Shown in pieces: positions 52,091 through 61,306 of a DNA stretch of 64,000 nucleotides (positions are counted from its first letter, which is position 1; every line of letters begins with the position of its first letter). The stretch comes from Acidobacteriota bacterium (GTDB lineage: Bacteria > Acidobacteriota > Blastocatellia > Pyrinomonadales > Pyrinomonadaceae), in contig JADJWI010000008.1 in the NCBI GenBank assembly GCA_016716435.1, positions 1,059,501 through 1,123,500 of the forward strand. Reading direction: 5' to 3'. The translations under genes were made by a program, and so were the position numbers. Below the pieces are notes generated by a model that saw only the letters and a list, made by a program, of their open reading frames with translations, was not told the origin of the DNA and did no database searches.

Positions 52091-52831
52091 ATGCCGACAA
52101 GGTATATCGCAATATCAGTTATTTCCGTCTTTCTGAGCTTCATCGGCGGCTTTCTTGTGGCAAATGCGTTGAATCGCTCTGAGGTCGCGTCTCTACAAAG
52201 CAAGCTTCAAAAGTCGACGGCAGATCCCGCAGCGGCAAACAATAGCGCAAACGAAAGCACGCTCTCGGATGACGAGATTCGCGCTAAGATCGCCGAGGCC
52301 GACGCGACACCCGATAATTTTGCATTCCAGCGTGACCTTGGCCTCGGGCTATATCGTTATGCTGCAATGCAGCAGGACACAGCCTTGCTTCGCGAATCAT
52401 CGCGCCTGCTCGAGCGAGCCTTGGGCCTGAATCCGAATGACTATCAGATCAAAGTCGCGCTCGGGAACTCCCATTTCGACGTGGGCTATTTCGAAAAGAA
52501 GAACGAGCCATTCGTGGAAGCTCGCAAGTACTATCGTTTGGCGCTCGATGCCCGCCCAAATGACGTCGAGGTCAGGACTGATTATGCGCTCACCTATTTT
52601 CTACAATCGCCGCCTGACAATACGAACGCGATAAAGGAGTTTGAGGCAGTTCTACGCGATAATCCTAAACAGGAAAAGGCTCTCCAGTTTCTGACACGGG
52701 CATATTGGCAGGCCGGACAGGGGGAACGTGCGTCGGTGACGCTGCAACAGCTTCGTCAGGCTAACCCCGGCAGCCCGGTGGTCAAGGAACTCGAAAGTCT
52801 TTTGTTGCAACCTCCCGCGGCGGCACAATGA
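52091..52831 (+). CDS. Membrane-anchored TPR protein
   Basis: A 246-residue protein with an N-terminal helix (IAISVISVFLSFIGGFLVANAL), a coiled-coil segment (SEVASLQSKLQKS), and four or five tetratricopeptide repeats (FQRDLGLGLYRYAAMQQ, RLLERALGLNPNDYQIKVALGNSHFDVGY, ARKYYRLALDARPNDVEVRTDYALTYF, FEAVLRDNPKQEKALQFLTRAYWQAG). It resembles the TPR part of cytochrome c biogenesis factors, but no Ccm genes are near. It overlaps the next gene (ATGA). Confidence 0.85.
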   Translation: MPTRYIAISVISVFLSFIGGFLVANALNRSEVASLQSKLQKSTADPAAANNSANESTLSDDEIRAKIAEADATPDNFAFQRDLGLGLYRYAAMQQDTALLRESSRLLERALGLNPNDYQIKVALGNSHFDVGYFEKKNEPFVEARKYYRLALDARPNDVEVRTDYALTYFLQSPPDNTNAIKEFEAVLRDNPKQEKALQFLTRAYWQAGQGERASVTLQQLRQANPGSPVVKELESLLLQPPAAAQ

Positions 52832-53124
52832 GAGAAGCTCTAATAATCCTCGCGGTGATCTTGGTCTTGTTCGCGATTTCCGCCTTCCGCTATCGGAAGC
52901 AGATCAAGACCATCTACGGCGTCTGGAAAGCGCTTAAGGAGATTCGTTCGGGCGGATTTCCGAATGGGCCGAACAGCCTTGGGCAAGAGGCCGAGTCCTC
53001 TAAGCTCGCGAGATGCATGAAGTGCGGAAGCTGGCACCCGGAAACGAAGATGATAAGGGTTGGCAACGGGCCGCTGTTCTGTTCCGCTGCGTGCTTTGAA
53101 AAGGGAGCCAAACAGGCGGCTTAG
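52828..53124 (+). CDS. Small membrane protein with zinc ribbon (PP0621-like)
   Basis: A 98-residue protein with an N-terminal helix (ALIILAVILVLFAISAFRY) and a C-terminal zinc-ribbon-like C-x2-C...C-x3-C element (CMKCGSWHPETKMIRVGNGPLFCSAACFEKG). This layout fits the PP0621 family of unknown function. Its ATG overlaps the stop of the TPR gene by four bases, so they are coupled. Confidence 0.8.
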   Translation: MREALIILAVILVLFAISAFRYRKQIKTIYGVWKALKEIRSGGFPNGPNSLGQEAESSKLARCMKCGSWHPETKMIRVGNGPLFCSAACFEKGAKQAA

Positions 53125-53127
53125 CAT

Positions 53128-54018
53128 TTAATAGGCGAACTGTCCGAGATACCACGATATAATTGTTTCCCCGAAAAACAGGGCTGCGACAGAACCGATG
53201 CCGAGAAAGATGCCAAACGGGATCTGTGCCTGAAAGTTTCGGTCTCGCTTGATGAGGATCATACCGACGCCAGCGACCGCTCCGGCAAATGCAGCGATGA
53301 AGATCGCGAGAAACGCGAGCCGCCACCCAAGAAGAGCGCCGTAGCCGAGCATCATCTTTACATCGCCGAGGCCCATCGCGTCAACGCCACGCAATCGCTT
53401 CCATGCCGCTCCGATCGCCCAGAGAATTCCGCCGCCGGCGAGTGCTCCCAGCACGGCTCCAGCAAGCGAAACGAGAACAGGCGACTGTCCGGCAAGCTCG
53501 GAAATCGGGTACGAAAAGGTATCGGGGAAATAGGAACTCCCGGCCATCATAGGAAATGCGATCCTGACCAAAATGGCAAATATCACGAACGGATAGGTGA
53601 TCACATTTGGCAAGATCATGTGTTCGGCATCGATGAAGACGAGCACGACCGTAACGGTTAGAAAGATCAGCGCGACCGGAAGAAATGCGGTGAGCCCGAA
53701 AAACCAGAATGCCGAAAGCCAGAGAAGAGCGTTGAGCAACTCCACCGCCGGGTAGCGAACCGAGATCGGGGCTTTACAGTTGCGGCATTTCCCTCCGAGT
53801 ATCAGCCAACTGAGAACAGGAATGTTGTCGTAAGGCTTGATCGCCGCGGAACATTTGGGGCAGGCCGAGTTTGGAAAGACGATCGACTGTTCATTCGGGA
53901 CACGATGGATGACAACGTTCAGGAAACTCCCGACCACGGCACCAAAAGCGAAGATGATGACCGCCGGGAGCCACGTGGGCTCGAGGATCAACGGATATAA
54001 TGGTTGGAGAGGTTGCAT
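53128..54018 (-). CDS. pilD: Prepilin peptidase (A24 family)
   Basis: Inner-membrane aspartyl protease that cleaves and N-methylates type IV prepilins or pseudopilins. The 296-residue protein has the N-terminal zinc-binding methylase loop with two C-x2-C pairs (SACPKCSAAIKPYDNIPVLSWLILGGKCRNCKAPIS), the first catalytic Asp in VFIDAEHMILPN and the second in GLGDVKMMLGY. Eight hydrophobic segments are seen. No pilin or Gsp genes are nearby. Confidence 0.94.
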   Translation of the reverse strand: MQPLQPLYPLILEPTWLPAVIIFAFGAVVGSFLNVVIHRVPNEQSIVFPNSACPKCSAAIKPYDNIPVLSWLILGGKCRNCKAPISVRYPAVELLNALLWLSAFWFFGLTAFLPVALIFLTVTVVLVFIDAEHMILPNVITYPFVIFAILVRIAFPMMAGSSYFPDTFSYPISELAGQSPVLVSLAGAVLGALAGGGILWAIGAAWKRLRGVDAMGLGDVKMMLGYGALLGWRLAFLAIFIAAFAGAVAGVGMILIKRDRNFQAQIPFGIFLGIGSVAALFFGETIISWYLGQFAY

Positions 54019-54218
54019 CTGTCGGCCTATCTGAAATTGATTCGCTTATTTATTCCCCGCGACCGCGAGTAGAATAATCGTAAGCGAGACCTTGGGAAAA
54101 GAAAAGTACGGGGAACTGAAACCCGACAAGGTCCGGCATCGAAACTAACGCTGATTCGGTTTGGCTGTCACGCTGCAATCCGTTTAGGCGAGGTGCAACC
54201 GGGACACTTACTAATTTT

Positions 54219-55460
54219 ATGACAAAGCCTGTTGTGATCATCGGGGCCGGTTTGGCGGGCATCTGCTGTGCACTTGAATTAGCTGATGCGGGGCACGACT
54301 TCGTTCTCATTGACTCATCTGACCGGGTCGGCGGGCGAATAAAGACGGACATCGTTGACGGCTTCAAGCTTGACCGGGGATTTCAGGTCCTTCTCGATAG
54401 CTATCCTGAAGTAAGCCGCCGACTAGAGCTCCGCGACTTAAAGCTCCAGAAATTTCTTCCGGGGGCGAAGGTGCGGTTCGGCGGAGAGTTCCACTCGGTA
54501 ACTGACCCGTTTCGCCGGCCTTTGGAAGCGATCCCGACGGTCTTCTCGCCGATCGGAAGCCTGCTCGATAAGCTTCGGGTCGCATTTCTGCGGGCGGATG
54601 TGCTCAAGGATTCGACCACCAAGCTTTTTGCCCGCGAAGAAACTACAACGCTCGAACGCCTTCGTTCGGCCGGATTTTCTGATCCGATGATAGAGCGGTT
54701 CTTTCGGCCATTCCTCGGCGGTATTTTTCTCGAAAGCGAACTTAAGACCTCGAGCAGGATGTTCGACTTCGTATTTCAAATGTTCTCGACCGGTAATGCT
54801 TGCCTCCCGGCTGAGGGTATGGAGGCGATCCCGCGAGCATTGGCGGACAAACTTCCGAGTTCTAAGTTGCGGTTGAGTACGACCGTAAGCAGCATAGAAG
54901 AAGGTGCGGTAGTTCTAGATAACGGCGAAAGGCTCGAGGCCTCGGCAATCGTTGTTGCTACCGACGCTCTCAACGCGGCGAAACTGTTTGGCGATCAGAA
55001 GGTTCGAAAGGGCGTCGGCGTCACCTGTGTTTATTTTTCGGTTCCGATTGCGCCTTTGACCGAAGCCGTATTAGTGATCAACGGTGAAGGGAAAGGCCCG
55101 ATAAACAACCTTTGTTTCCCGACACGGGTCGCATCGAGCTACGGCCCGGAGGGAACAGACCTTGCGTCGGTAACCATTCTCGGGACCGGGCACGATTCGG
55201 ATGCATTCCTCACCGAAGTGAGCGAACAACTGAGTGATTGGTTTGGGAGCGAGGTAAATGACTGGAAACATCTCAGAACCTATTCGATCGAATTCGCTCT
55301 TCCTGCTCAAGAGCCTCCCGCCCTTTCACCGCCGGAGAGGGAAGTTAGAATTCGACCGGGCGTCTACATTTGCGGCGACCATATCGAAAATGCCTCAATA
55401 CAGGGTGCGATGGTCTCCGGCAAGCGAGCCGCGACTGCATTGCTCGAAGACCTGCAATGA
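54219..55460 (+). CDS. FAD-dependent amine-oxidase/protoporphyrinogen-oxidase-like oxidoreductase
   Basis: A flavoprotein of 413 residues. The FAD-binding motif VVIIGAGLAGICCALELADAGHDFVLIDSSDRVGGRIKTD opens the protein; DRGFQVLLDSYPEVSR, LRPAEGMEAIPRALADKL-like text (CLPAEGMEAIPRALADKL) and the C-terminal PGVYICGDHIENASIQGAMVSGKRAA complete the fold. The GFQVLLDSYPE segment occurs in a desaturase/oxidase subgroup found in Cyanobacteria and Acidobacteria. Substrate unknown. It is followed by an inverted repeat. Confidence 0.88.
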   Translation: MTKPVVIIGAGLAGICCALELADAGHDFVLIDSSDRVGGRIKTDIVDGFKLDRGFQVLLDSYPEVSRRLELRDLKLQKFLPGAKVRFGGEFHSVTDPFRRPLEAIPTVFSPIGSLLDKLRVAFLRADVLKDSTTKLFAREETTTLERLRSAGFSDPMIERFFRPFLGGIFLESELKTSSRMFDFVFQMFSTGNACLPAEGMEAIPRALADKLPSSKLRLSTTVSSIEEGAVVLDNGERLEASAIVVATDALNAAKLFGDQKVRKGVGVTCVYFSVPIAPLTEAVLVINGEGKGPINNLCFPTRVASSYGPEGTDLASVTILGTGHDSDAFLTEVSEQLSDWFGSEVNDWKHLRTYSIEFALPAQEPPALSPPEREVRIRPGVYICGDHIENASIQGAMVSGKRAATALLEDLQ

Positions 55461-55470
55461 GCCGAAATGA

Positions 55471-55500
55471 AAACGAGGCTGTCGTTTCCGACAGCCCCGC
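55471..55500 (-). terminator. Terminator at the convergent gene ends
   Basis: GGCTGTCG (55477-55484) pairs perfectly with CGACAGCC (55489-55496) around TTTC. On the minus strand it is followed by TCGTTTTC, so it best serves the LVIVD gene ending at 55526. Confidence 0.7.
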
Positions 55501-55525
55501 TCAACCGACAGCATATTTGCTAAAG

Positions 55526-57442
55526 TTACATCACAGGGTTCTTTAGGATAGCTACCAATTCCCGGATTCGTGCCGAATTGACCTCATCCGCTCCCTTCAC
55601 TTTCCCAAGAGACGATGCGAAGCCCTTCAACCGCGACTTCGATTTCTTGTCGAGCTTAGAGGCCTCGGCCGATCCGAGTGCTTCGCGGAGTCCGGCGATC
55701 TGCTCGGTGGAGATCGCTTTCGATCGCTCGAGTTGATCTACGAACGCCTTAGCAACGACCACGCTTCGCGGCCAAACGATCCTCTCCTGATTCTGGACGT
55801 TGAACTGCGCATACTTAACAGTCTTGGCAGCGTCGATCTCATTCTGTGTGAGAAACTCGGTCGGGGTGAGTTCGAAAATATCGAGCCCGCGAGCGATCTC
55901 CGATGAATAAATGCGGCCGTTGTACCAATACGCCGACCACGACCCGCCCATCACGAGCATCTTGTCGTTGATGGGGCCACGGTCGAAATATCCGATCTCG
56001 GTCGGATTTGCGGTATCCGTGAATTCCATCAACGATATTCCGCCCTGGTACCACGACTGAACTTTGATGTCGCGTCCGGGAACCGGGATCAGCGAACCGT
56101 TGTGGGCTACGCAGTTTTCGGTCGCAGACTGAGCCGCCGGCAATTTGTAATAGCTCTTGAACTCAAGATCGGTGCCATTGAGGTGAAAAAGTGCATTTGC
56201 TCCCCATTTGTCCGGGTCGCTCTCACGGCAACGCGGGCCCATTCCGCCGCCCCATTCGTCCGTGAAGACGACCTTTTTGCCGTCGTTAGAGAACATTGCA
56301 GAGTGCCAATACGCGTAGTTCGGGTCGTTGACGGCCTCAACACGTTTCGGGTTTGCCGGATCCTTGATGTCGAGCAAAATACCATTCCCGGCACATGCCC
56401 CGGCCGCGAGTCCGATCTCAGAATAGACCGTGATGTCGTGACATTGATTCGTCTCTTGCGGACGCCCTTTGGACTCATGCGAACCACCGTCATTGAGCGC
56501 ATTGATCGCACCGGTCGCGGGATCGCCAAAGATACGCGGCGATGAGACCACCTTCGAGTTCTGCGGAGCCTTCAACGGCACCTTGATGACTTCGATCCGG
56601 AAAAGAGCAGTATTCGGGTCCTTGTCAGGCGGTCCGCCGGAGCAACCCTCTAGTTCCTCTCCCGGCCTTACGAAAGAAGTTCCGGAAACGTAGATGTAAA
56701 CGTTGTCCTTGTCCTTCGGGTCAACGACAAGAGTATGGGTGTGCGAGCCACGGCATGTTTGGACAGCTCCAACCTGTTTCGGGCTCGTTATGTCGCTGAT
56801 ATCAAAAATCCGAACTCCACGGAAGCGGTCCTTGTTTGCCGCCGGAGGCCCATTACCGCCGGGTGCGCCTGTCGCCGGGAAGCCTTGCTCACCGCAATCT
56901 AGGCGGCCATTCGGCATTTCAACCGACATGAACATCAGATTTTTGTGGACCGAGACGTCGCCCTGTCCGCCGGGGCAGACCATCGAGGTCAATAGCTTGG
57001 TATCGGCGGGGTTCGAAATGTCGTAAATATTGACGCCGTAGAAATTTCCCAAAAAGAGCCGATCGCCCTGAAAGGCGAGGTCCGAATTCGCAAACGCCAG
57101 CCCTGCAAAAGAGAGCCGCATTGCGACCGGAACCATGCTCATATCGGGAACTCCAAGGGCTTTAAGGGCAGTTCCGACCTTTGGCGCTTCGGGATCGATG
57201 CCGAGCTCGAAGGCTGCAGGCTTCTTCAGAAGCGATATGTGCTTTATCCCAACGGCAGCCTCGCCAGCGTCGAAGAGGCCGGGTTTAAGCTTTGCCCGCG
57301 GGTCATTGACGTTAGCTCCCTTCATACCGGCGGGAAGCTCGGGCTTCGCGCCGTTTTGGGCAATGATCGCCTGTGAGCCGGAAACAACCAGCACCATGCA
57401 GGCGAAGATAATAAGCGATTTGATCGATTGCACTTTACTCAT
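55526..57442 (-). CDS. Exported LVIVD-repeat protein
   Basis: A 638-residue protein with a signal peptide (SLIIFACMVLVVSGSQAIIAQ). The body has LVIVD-type beta-propeller blades (LFLGNFYGVNIYDISNPADTKLL, GVRIFDISDITSPKQVGAVQTCRGSHTHTLVVD, GILLDIKDPANPKRVEAV, GGISLMEFTDTANPTEIGYFDRGP). A helical C-terminal region (about residues 560-638) precedes the end. LVIVD proteins are often periplasmic or surface attached with unknown ligands. It lies 10 bases downstream of the DUF305 gene, so the two probably form an operon. Confidence 0.9.
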   Translation of the reverse strand: MSKVQSIKSLIIFACMVLVVSGSQAIIAQNGAKPELPAGMKGANVNDPRAKLKPGLFDAGEAAVGIKHISLLKKPAAFELGIDPEAPKVGTALKALGVPDMSMVPVAMRLSFAGLAFANSDLAFQGDRLFLGNFYGVNIYDISNPADTKLLTSMVCPGGQGDVSVHKNLMFMSVEMPNGRLDCGEQGFPATGAPGGNGPPAANKDRFRGVRIFDISDITSPKQVGAVQTCRGSHTHTLVVDPKDKDNVYIYVSGTSFVRPGEELEGCSGGPPDKDPNTALFRIEVIKVPLKAPQNSKVVSSPRIFGDPATGAINALNDGGSHESKGRPQETNQCHDITVYSEIGLAAGACAGNGILLDIKDPANPKRVEAVNDPNYAYWHSAMFSNDGKKVVFTDEWGGGMGPRCRESDPDKWGANALFHLNGTDLEFKSYYKLPAAQSATENCVAHNGSLIPVPGRDIKVQSWYQGGISLMEFTDTANPTEIGYFDRGPINDKMLVMGGSWSAYWYNGRIYSSEIARGLDIFELTPTEFLTQNEIDAAKTVKYAQFNVQNQERIVWPRSVVVAKAFVDQLERSKAISTEQIAGLREALGSAEASKLDKKSKSRLKGFASSLGKVKGADEVNSARIRELVAILKNPVM

Positions 57443-57452
57443 GATTAAGCAT

Positions 57453-58148
57453 TTACGGCATTCTCGTTAACAAAGTTTCCATTGTTTTGATCTCGGCACG
57501 TTGTCCGCTATCGACATCGGTGGCGAAGTTGAAGAGTTCGGCATCCTGACCGGCTCCGGCAGTTTCAAAAAGGTCCTTGACCATAACCAATGCTCCTTCG
57601 TGATGCTGGATCATCCCCACGAGAAAAAGGCGGTCAAACTCTTTGCCTTTAGCGTTTCGGAGTTCGTTCATCTGGGCCGCGGAAAGCATGCCCGGCATTG
57701 AATGTTTAGAACCCCCCGATCGGCCGCCGTGGCCGTGAGCCGCGGAGCCTTCTGGCGATTGGTTCCGAATCTCGAGCCATCTCTTCATAAACTCCATCTC
57801 ATCTGCCTGCGATTTGCTGATCCGCTCTCCAAGCAGCCGAATATCGCGGTTCTCGGTCCTGGATTCGATCATGTCGGTCATTTCAACGGCCTGTGCGTGG
57901 TGGACGATCATTCCCTGCATGAACCCGATGTCCTTTGAGGTGATCGCCGGCAACACGCCGATGGTCCCATTCGGAAGCCGGCGGGTCGGCTCTCCCGGAG
58001 CCCCGGGCTGAACTATGCTGGGCTGTGTAACAACCGGCTGCTGCGCAGTAACACTCAACGCACAAGCAGTGAGAACAACTGCAAAGAAAACGCTCGAGGT
58101 CGCCCGCAACCGTCCGTCATTCAAGTGATATGTGACCCAGGTTCTCAT
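57453..58148 (-). CDS. Exported DUF305 protein
   Basis: The start at 58148 is followed by a signal segment (SSVFFAVVLTACALSVTAQQ). The mature domain shows the DUF305 His/Met pattern: GMIVHHAQAVEMTDMI, then RWLEIRNQ with MKRW upstream, MPGMLSAAQMNELRNAKGKEFDRLFLVGMIQHHEGALVMVKDLF. Repeated HH and M suggest metal (copper-type) binding, known for several members. It is co-oriented with the LVIVD gene 10 bases downstream. Confidence 0.9.
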   Translation of the reverse strand: MRTWVTYHLNDGRLRATSSVFFAVVLTACALSVTAQQPVVTQPSIVQPGAPGEPTRRLPNGTIGVLPAITSKDIGFMQGMIVHHAQAVEMTDMIESRTENRDIRLLGERISKSQADEMEFMKRWLEIRNQSPEGSAAHGHGGRSGGSKHSMPGMLSAAQMNELRNAKGKEFDRLFLVGMIQHHEGALVMVKDLFETAGAGQDAELFNFATDVDSGQRAEIKTMETLLTRMP

Positions 58149-58339
58149 TTTTGTGGTAAACGGTATCAAATATAGCCATCGAAAGCGAAGAATGCGGCTG
58201 GATCATACAACTACACCTACACCTAACATCTCCAAACTTCAAAACGCTAAAACTCAGCAAAAGGTTCTCGCAATGAAGCAAAGAAATGCGAAGGAAATTG
58301 CGGCCTCAACTATTTCGATGTACTCGGGTTATAATGGGT

Positions 58340-58414
<75 letters not shown>

Positions 58415-58428
58415 GTCTAAAAAAGTAT

Positions 58429-58498
58429 AAAGGAGAAATGATAAGGGATAAAGGTAAAGCCATCATCTTTAGCCTTTTTCCGTTATCATTTCTCCTTT
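58429..58498. repeat. Long fold-back inverted repeat between two tRNAs
   Basis: A perfect 16-bp inverted repeat, AAAGGAGAAATGATAA (58429-58444) and its complement (58483-58498), encloses a 38-base insert that can pair further (GGGATAAAGG with CCTTTTTCC). It could act as a terminator or processing signal between the tRNAs, but the size and perfect arms are more like a mobile fold-back repeat. Confidence 0.8.
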
Positions 58499-58506
58499 CA
58501 AAAAAA

Positions 58507-58581
58507 TGGAGCGGGAGACGAGGGTCGAACTCGCGACTTCAACCTTGGCAAGGTTGCGCTCTACCACTGAGCTACTCCCGC
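58507..58581 (-). tRNA. tRNA-Gly (anticodon GCC)
   Basis: On the minus strand the acceptor GCGGGAG pairs with CTCCCGC, with a U discriminator and an encoded CCA. The anticodon loop TTGCCAA carries GCC. The T-arm GAGTTCGACCCTC is canonical. It lies about 90 bases upstream of tRNA-Cys on the same strand. Confidence 0.95.
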
Positions 58582-58652
58582 ACAGCAATCCCCTATTTTA
58601 CTTTCCGCTTGTGGTTTGTCAAGCCGCATCGCTCGACCGAAATAAGGACATG

Positions 58653-60200
58653 CTAATTCTGAACAGTGATGTCCTTGATGAAGCTCCAGTCTCCGCTCGG
58701 GCTGATCTTTACGTTTCCGATCCGCTTGCTTGTGATCACCATATTCGCGGGATACCAAAGCGGGAAGAGCGGAAGTTCGTTGCTGATGGTCTGCCAGGCT
58801 TCGACGTAGAGCTGTTTTGCTTTTTCGCGGTCGGTCTCATTCACGGCCTGTTCGATCAGCTTGTCCACATTAGGATTGCTATAGCGACTACGGTTACAGC
58901 AACTAACGTTCGGGCCCGGTATGCGGGCGGTGGTGAAGAGATCCTTCATAAAGATCGGATCTTGATTTCCGCCCACCCAGACGCCCGTGTTCATTTGGAA
59001 ATTTCCTTGGGTGAGCTGTTCGCGGATCGTGTTCGGATCAAGCGTTTCGATCTGCACATTCAACCCGACCTCGACCAGCATGTTCTGGATCGCTTGAGCA
59101 TAGCTGCTGTAGGCGGCGTTGCCGGCGGCAAATTTGAACTTGATCGGTTCGTTCTTGTAGCCCGCTTCTGAAATTAGCTTTCTCGCCCGCTCGGGATCGA
59201 ATGTGTATTGCGTCCCGGGCGAATAAGCCCAAGAGCCCTCGGGAAGTATTGAATGTGCGATCTTTCCCTGACCCGAAAGCAGTTCGCGGATTATCTTTTC
59301 ACGATCGACAGCATAACCGATGGCCTGGCGAATTTTCACATTGTTCAACGGGGCCGACTGTGTGTTGAGCCCAAGATATTGAATGTTTGAGCCGTCAAAT
59401 TGTTGAACATTCAAATTCGGAAGGCCCTCAAGCGTTTTCAGCGAATCGGGTGTCAGGTTCGATGGAAGCGGGGCAACGTCTACCGCTCCAGTTTGCAATT
59501 CAGCCTGAAGAGCACTTGCATCCGGAATGGTCTTTACCCGTATTTTTGCGACCTTTGGGGCACCTTCCCAGTATTCGCCAAAAGCTTCTAGCTCGACCGT
59601 GCTCTGTGACTGGTCAAATTTCACAAACTTAAACGGGCCCGACCCGACAGGCAGCTCCCGTTGCGTTGCAACGGTGCCGTCCGGAATTATGGGAATGGCA
59701 ACGAGATTCGAAAGCAGCTGGTTTTTCAATGCCGGGCGTGCGATTCGGACGAGAACGGTCATTTCGTCGGGCGTTTCGATTCCTTCAATGTGAGCGACGA
59801 GCTGTTTGTCAACCGAATCAAAAAATGCCAGACGTTTATAGCCTGTACTCTTGAAAAGTTCGTCGAAGGTGTATTTGACGTCCTTGGATGTAAAAGTGGT
59901 GCCGTTGTGGAACTTGATGTTCGGCCGCAGCTTGAATGTTATCGTCTTGCCGTCTTCTGAAGTTTCAATGGTTTCCGCCATCTCGCCGGTGTAATCGAAG
60001 CTCTCGGTCTTTTTTACGAGAGCATTGAACATCAGATTGCGCACGCGTTCGGCAGCGGCATCTGATTTATCCGAGGTTAACGTATCAAAGCCGGAGAACG
60101 ACTCTGAAAGAGCTATTGTTACGTACTCTGAACCGTCCCGCCGGCACGCCATTGCGGCCGCCATTACAAAGACAACAAAAACAACAAGAAACTTTCTCAA
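58653..60200 (-). CDS. Peptide/solute-binding lipoprotein, SBP family 5
   Basis: Extracytoplasmic binding protein of a DppA/OppA-type ABC importer. The start at the TTG at 60200 has GGGAGAG six bases upstream and gives MRKFLVVFVVFVMAAAMACRR, a clean lipoprotein signal; the annotated TTG at 60215 lies inside the ribosome site. The 515-residue protein has FKLRPNIKFHNGTTFTSKDVKYTFDEL, LPVGSGPFKFVKFD, NVKIRQAIGYAVDREKIIRELLSGQG and LPLFPLWYPANMVI, all typical of family 5. No permease or ATPase genes are adjacent. Confidence 0.9.
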   Translation of the reverse strand: MRKFLVVFVVFVMAAAMACRRDGSEYVTIALSESFSGFDTLTSDKSDAAAERVRNLMFNALVKKTESFDYTGEMAETIETSEDGKTITFKLRPNIKFHNGTTFTSKDVKYTFDELFKSTGYKRLAFFDSVDKQLVAHIEGIETPDEMTVLVRIARPALKNQLLSNLVAIPIIPDGTVATQRELPVGSGPFKFVKFDQSQSTVELEAFGEYWEGAPKVAKIRVKTIPDASALQAELQTGAVDVAPLPSNLTPDSLKTLEGLPNLNVQQFDGSNIQYLGLNTQSAPLNNVKIRQAIGYAVDREKIIRELLSGQGKIAHSILPEGSWAYSPGTQYTFDPERARKLISEAGYKNEPIKFKFAAGNAAYSSYAQAIQNMLVEVGLNVQIETLDPNTIREQLTQGNFQMNTGVWVGGNQDPIFMKDLFTTARIPGPNVSCCNRSRYSNPNVDKLIEQAVNETDREKAKQLYVEAWQTISNELPLFPLWYPANMVITSKRIGNVKISPSGDWSFIKDITVQN

Positions 60201-60228
60201 AATATTCTCTCCCAATTATGACGTGAAT

Positions 60229-61304
60229 TTACTGGAGTCTAGCCTTAAAATCGACGATCTTCGCTGATAGCTCGTCGAATTCCGACTCGTCAAACTTGAT
60301 CGGCTCGGCAAGGGTCGAAGCAATTCGATCTATCCTTTCAATCGATGCGTCAAAGTGTGCTCGCGATAGCTCACCATTTTCTAGACCCGCTTCCAGGTGG
60401 TCGTAGCTTCGGACTATAAGTTCAGGTTCTGAGCAGATCGCTAACATATCCTCGCCTGCATTTATCGCCATCAAACACGCTTCCGGTAGCCCGTAGTCCC
60501 GCGTTATCGCACCCATCAACAAATCGTCAGTGATCGCAACGCCACTGAAACCGAATTCTTCCTTGAGCAGCTTATTTACAACGAGACTGCTTAGAGAAGA
60601 AGGTAAAAGTCTGCCACTTCGGTCCAGCTCCTGCAAGGCAAGCTCGGGATAGACGGCATGAGCGACCATGACGAAGCGGACGTCGAAGTCCGTAAGGAGT
60701 CGCCGATACGGGTGAAGATCGATCGATCCGAACTCCTCCTCGCCGATCGGAACAACCGGCAGTTCCTCGTGCGAATCTACGGTTGCAGCAGCGAGTCCGG
60801 GAAAATGTTTCAGGCAAGCGGCGATACCTTCCGCCTGCATCGCATTCAAAAATGAGCCGGCAAGGTCGACGACTTCCTCGGCAGAATTTCCGAAAGAACG
60901 TCCGCGTAACCCATTATTGTTTGCCCTTCGCTCATCGGTGGCAACATCGACAACGGGGGCAAAATTCATATTAAAGCCGAGCAGCCGCAAGGCGCGTCCG
61001 ATCAACGCGCCGTGTTCGCGAGCGTCTTCGGCATTTCTGATCTTGTCCGCGGCCGGGAAAGGTTCGATGATTCGCCGGAGTCGATCGACAGTGCCGCCTT
61101 CCTGATCGACACTCAACATTATGTGCGAACCAACCGTCTCTCGGAGCGCAAGCAGAAGCTCATTGACCTGCTCTGCCGAACGAATATTACGGGCAAAAGG
61201 CAAACGCCGCCGGGGCGAACGCGTTCAAGCAGTTCTCGAGTCTGCGCATCGATCTCAGGGCCCGGAATCCCGATAAAGAAAGTTTTTCCGATCGACCGAT
61301 CCAT
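60229..61304 (-). CDS. nagZ: Beta-N-acetylhexosaminidase NagZ, frameshifted near its start
   Basis: Family GH3 glucosaminidase that releases GlcNAc from muropeptides. The start at 61304 (MDRSIGKTFFIGIPGPEID...RPGGVCLL) is in one frame; the rest (FARNIRSAEQVNELLLALRE... to 60229) is in another. Inserting one T into a TTTT run at 61195-61198 restores VCLFARNIRS, as in homologues. Visible motifs are SVDQEGGTVDRL, NMNFAPVVDVATD, LKHFPGLAAATVDSHEELPVV with the catalytic DSH pair, and the nucleophile in VAITDDLLMGA. It lies two bases after mutS. Confidence 0.88.
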
Positions 61305-61306
61305 GT

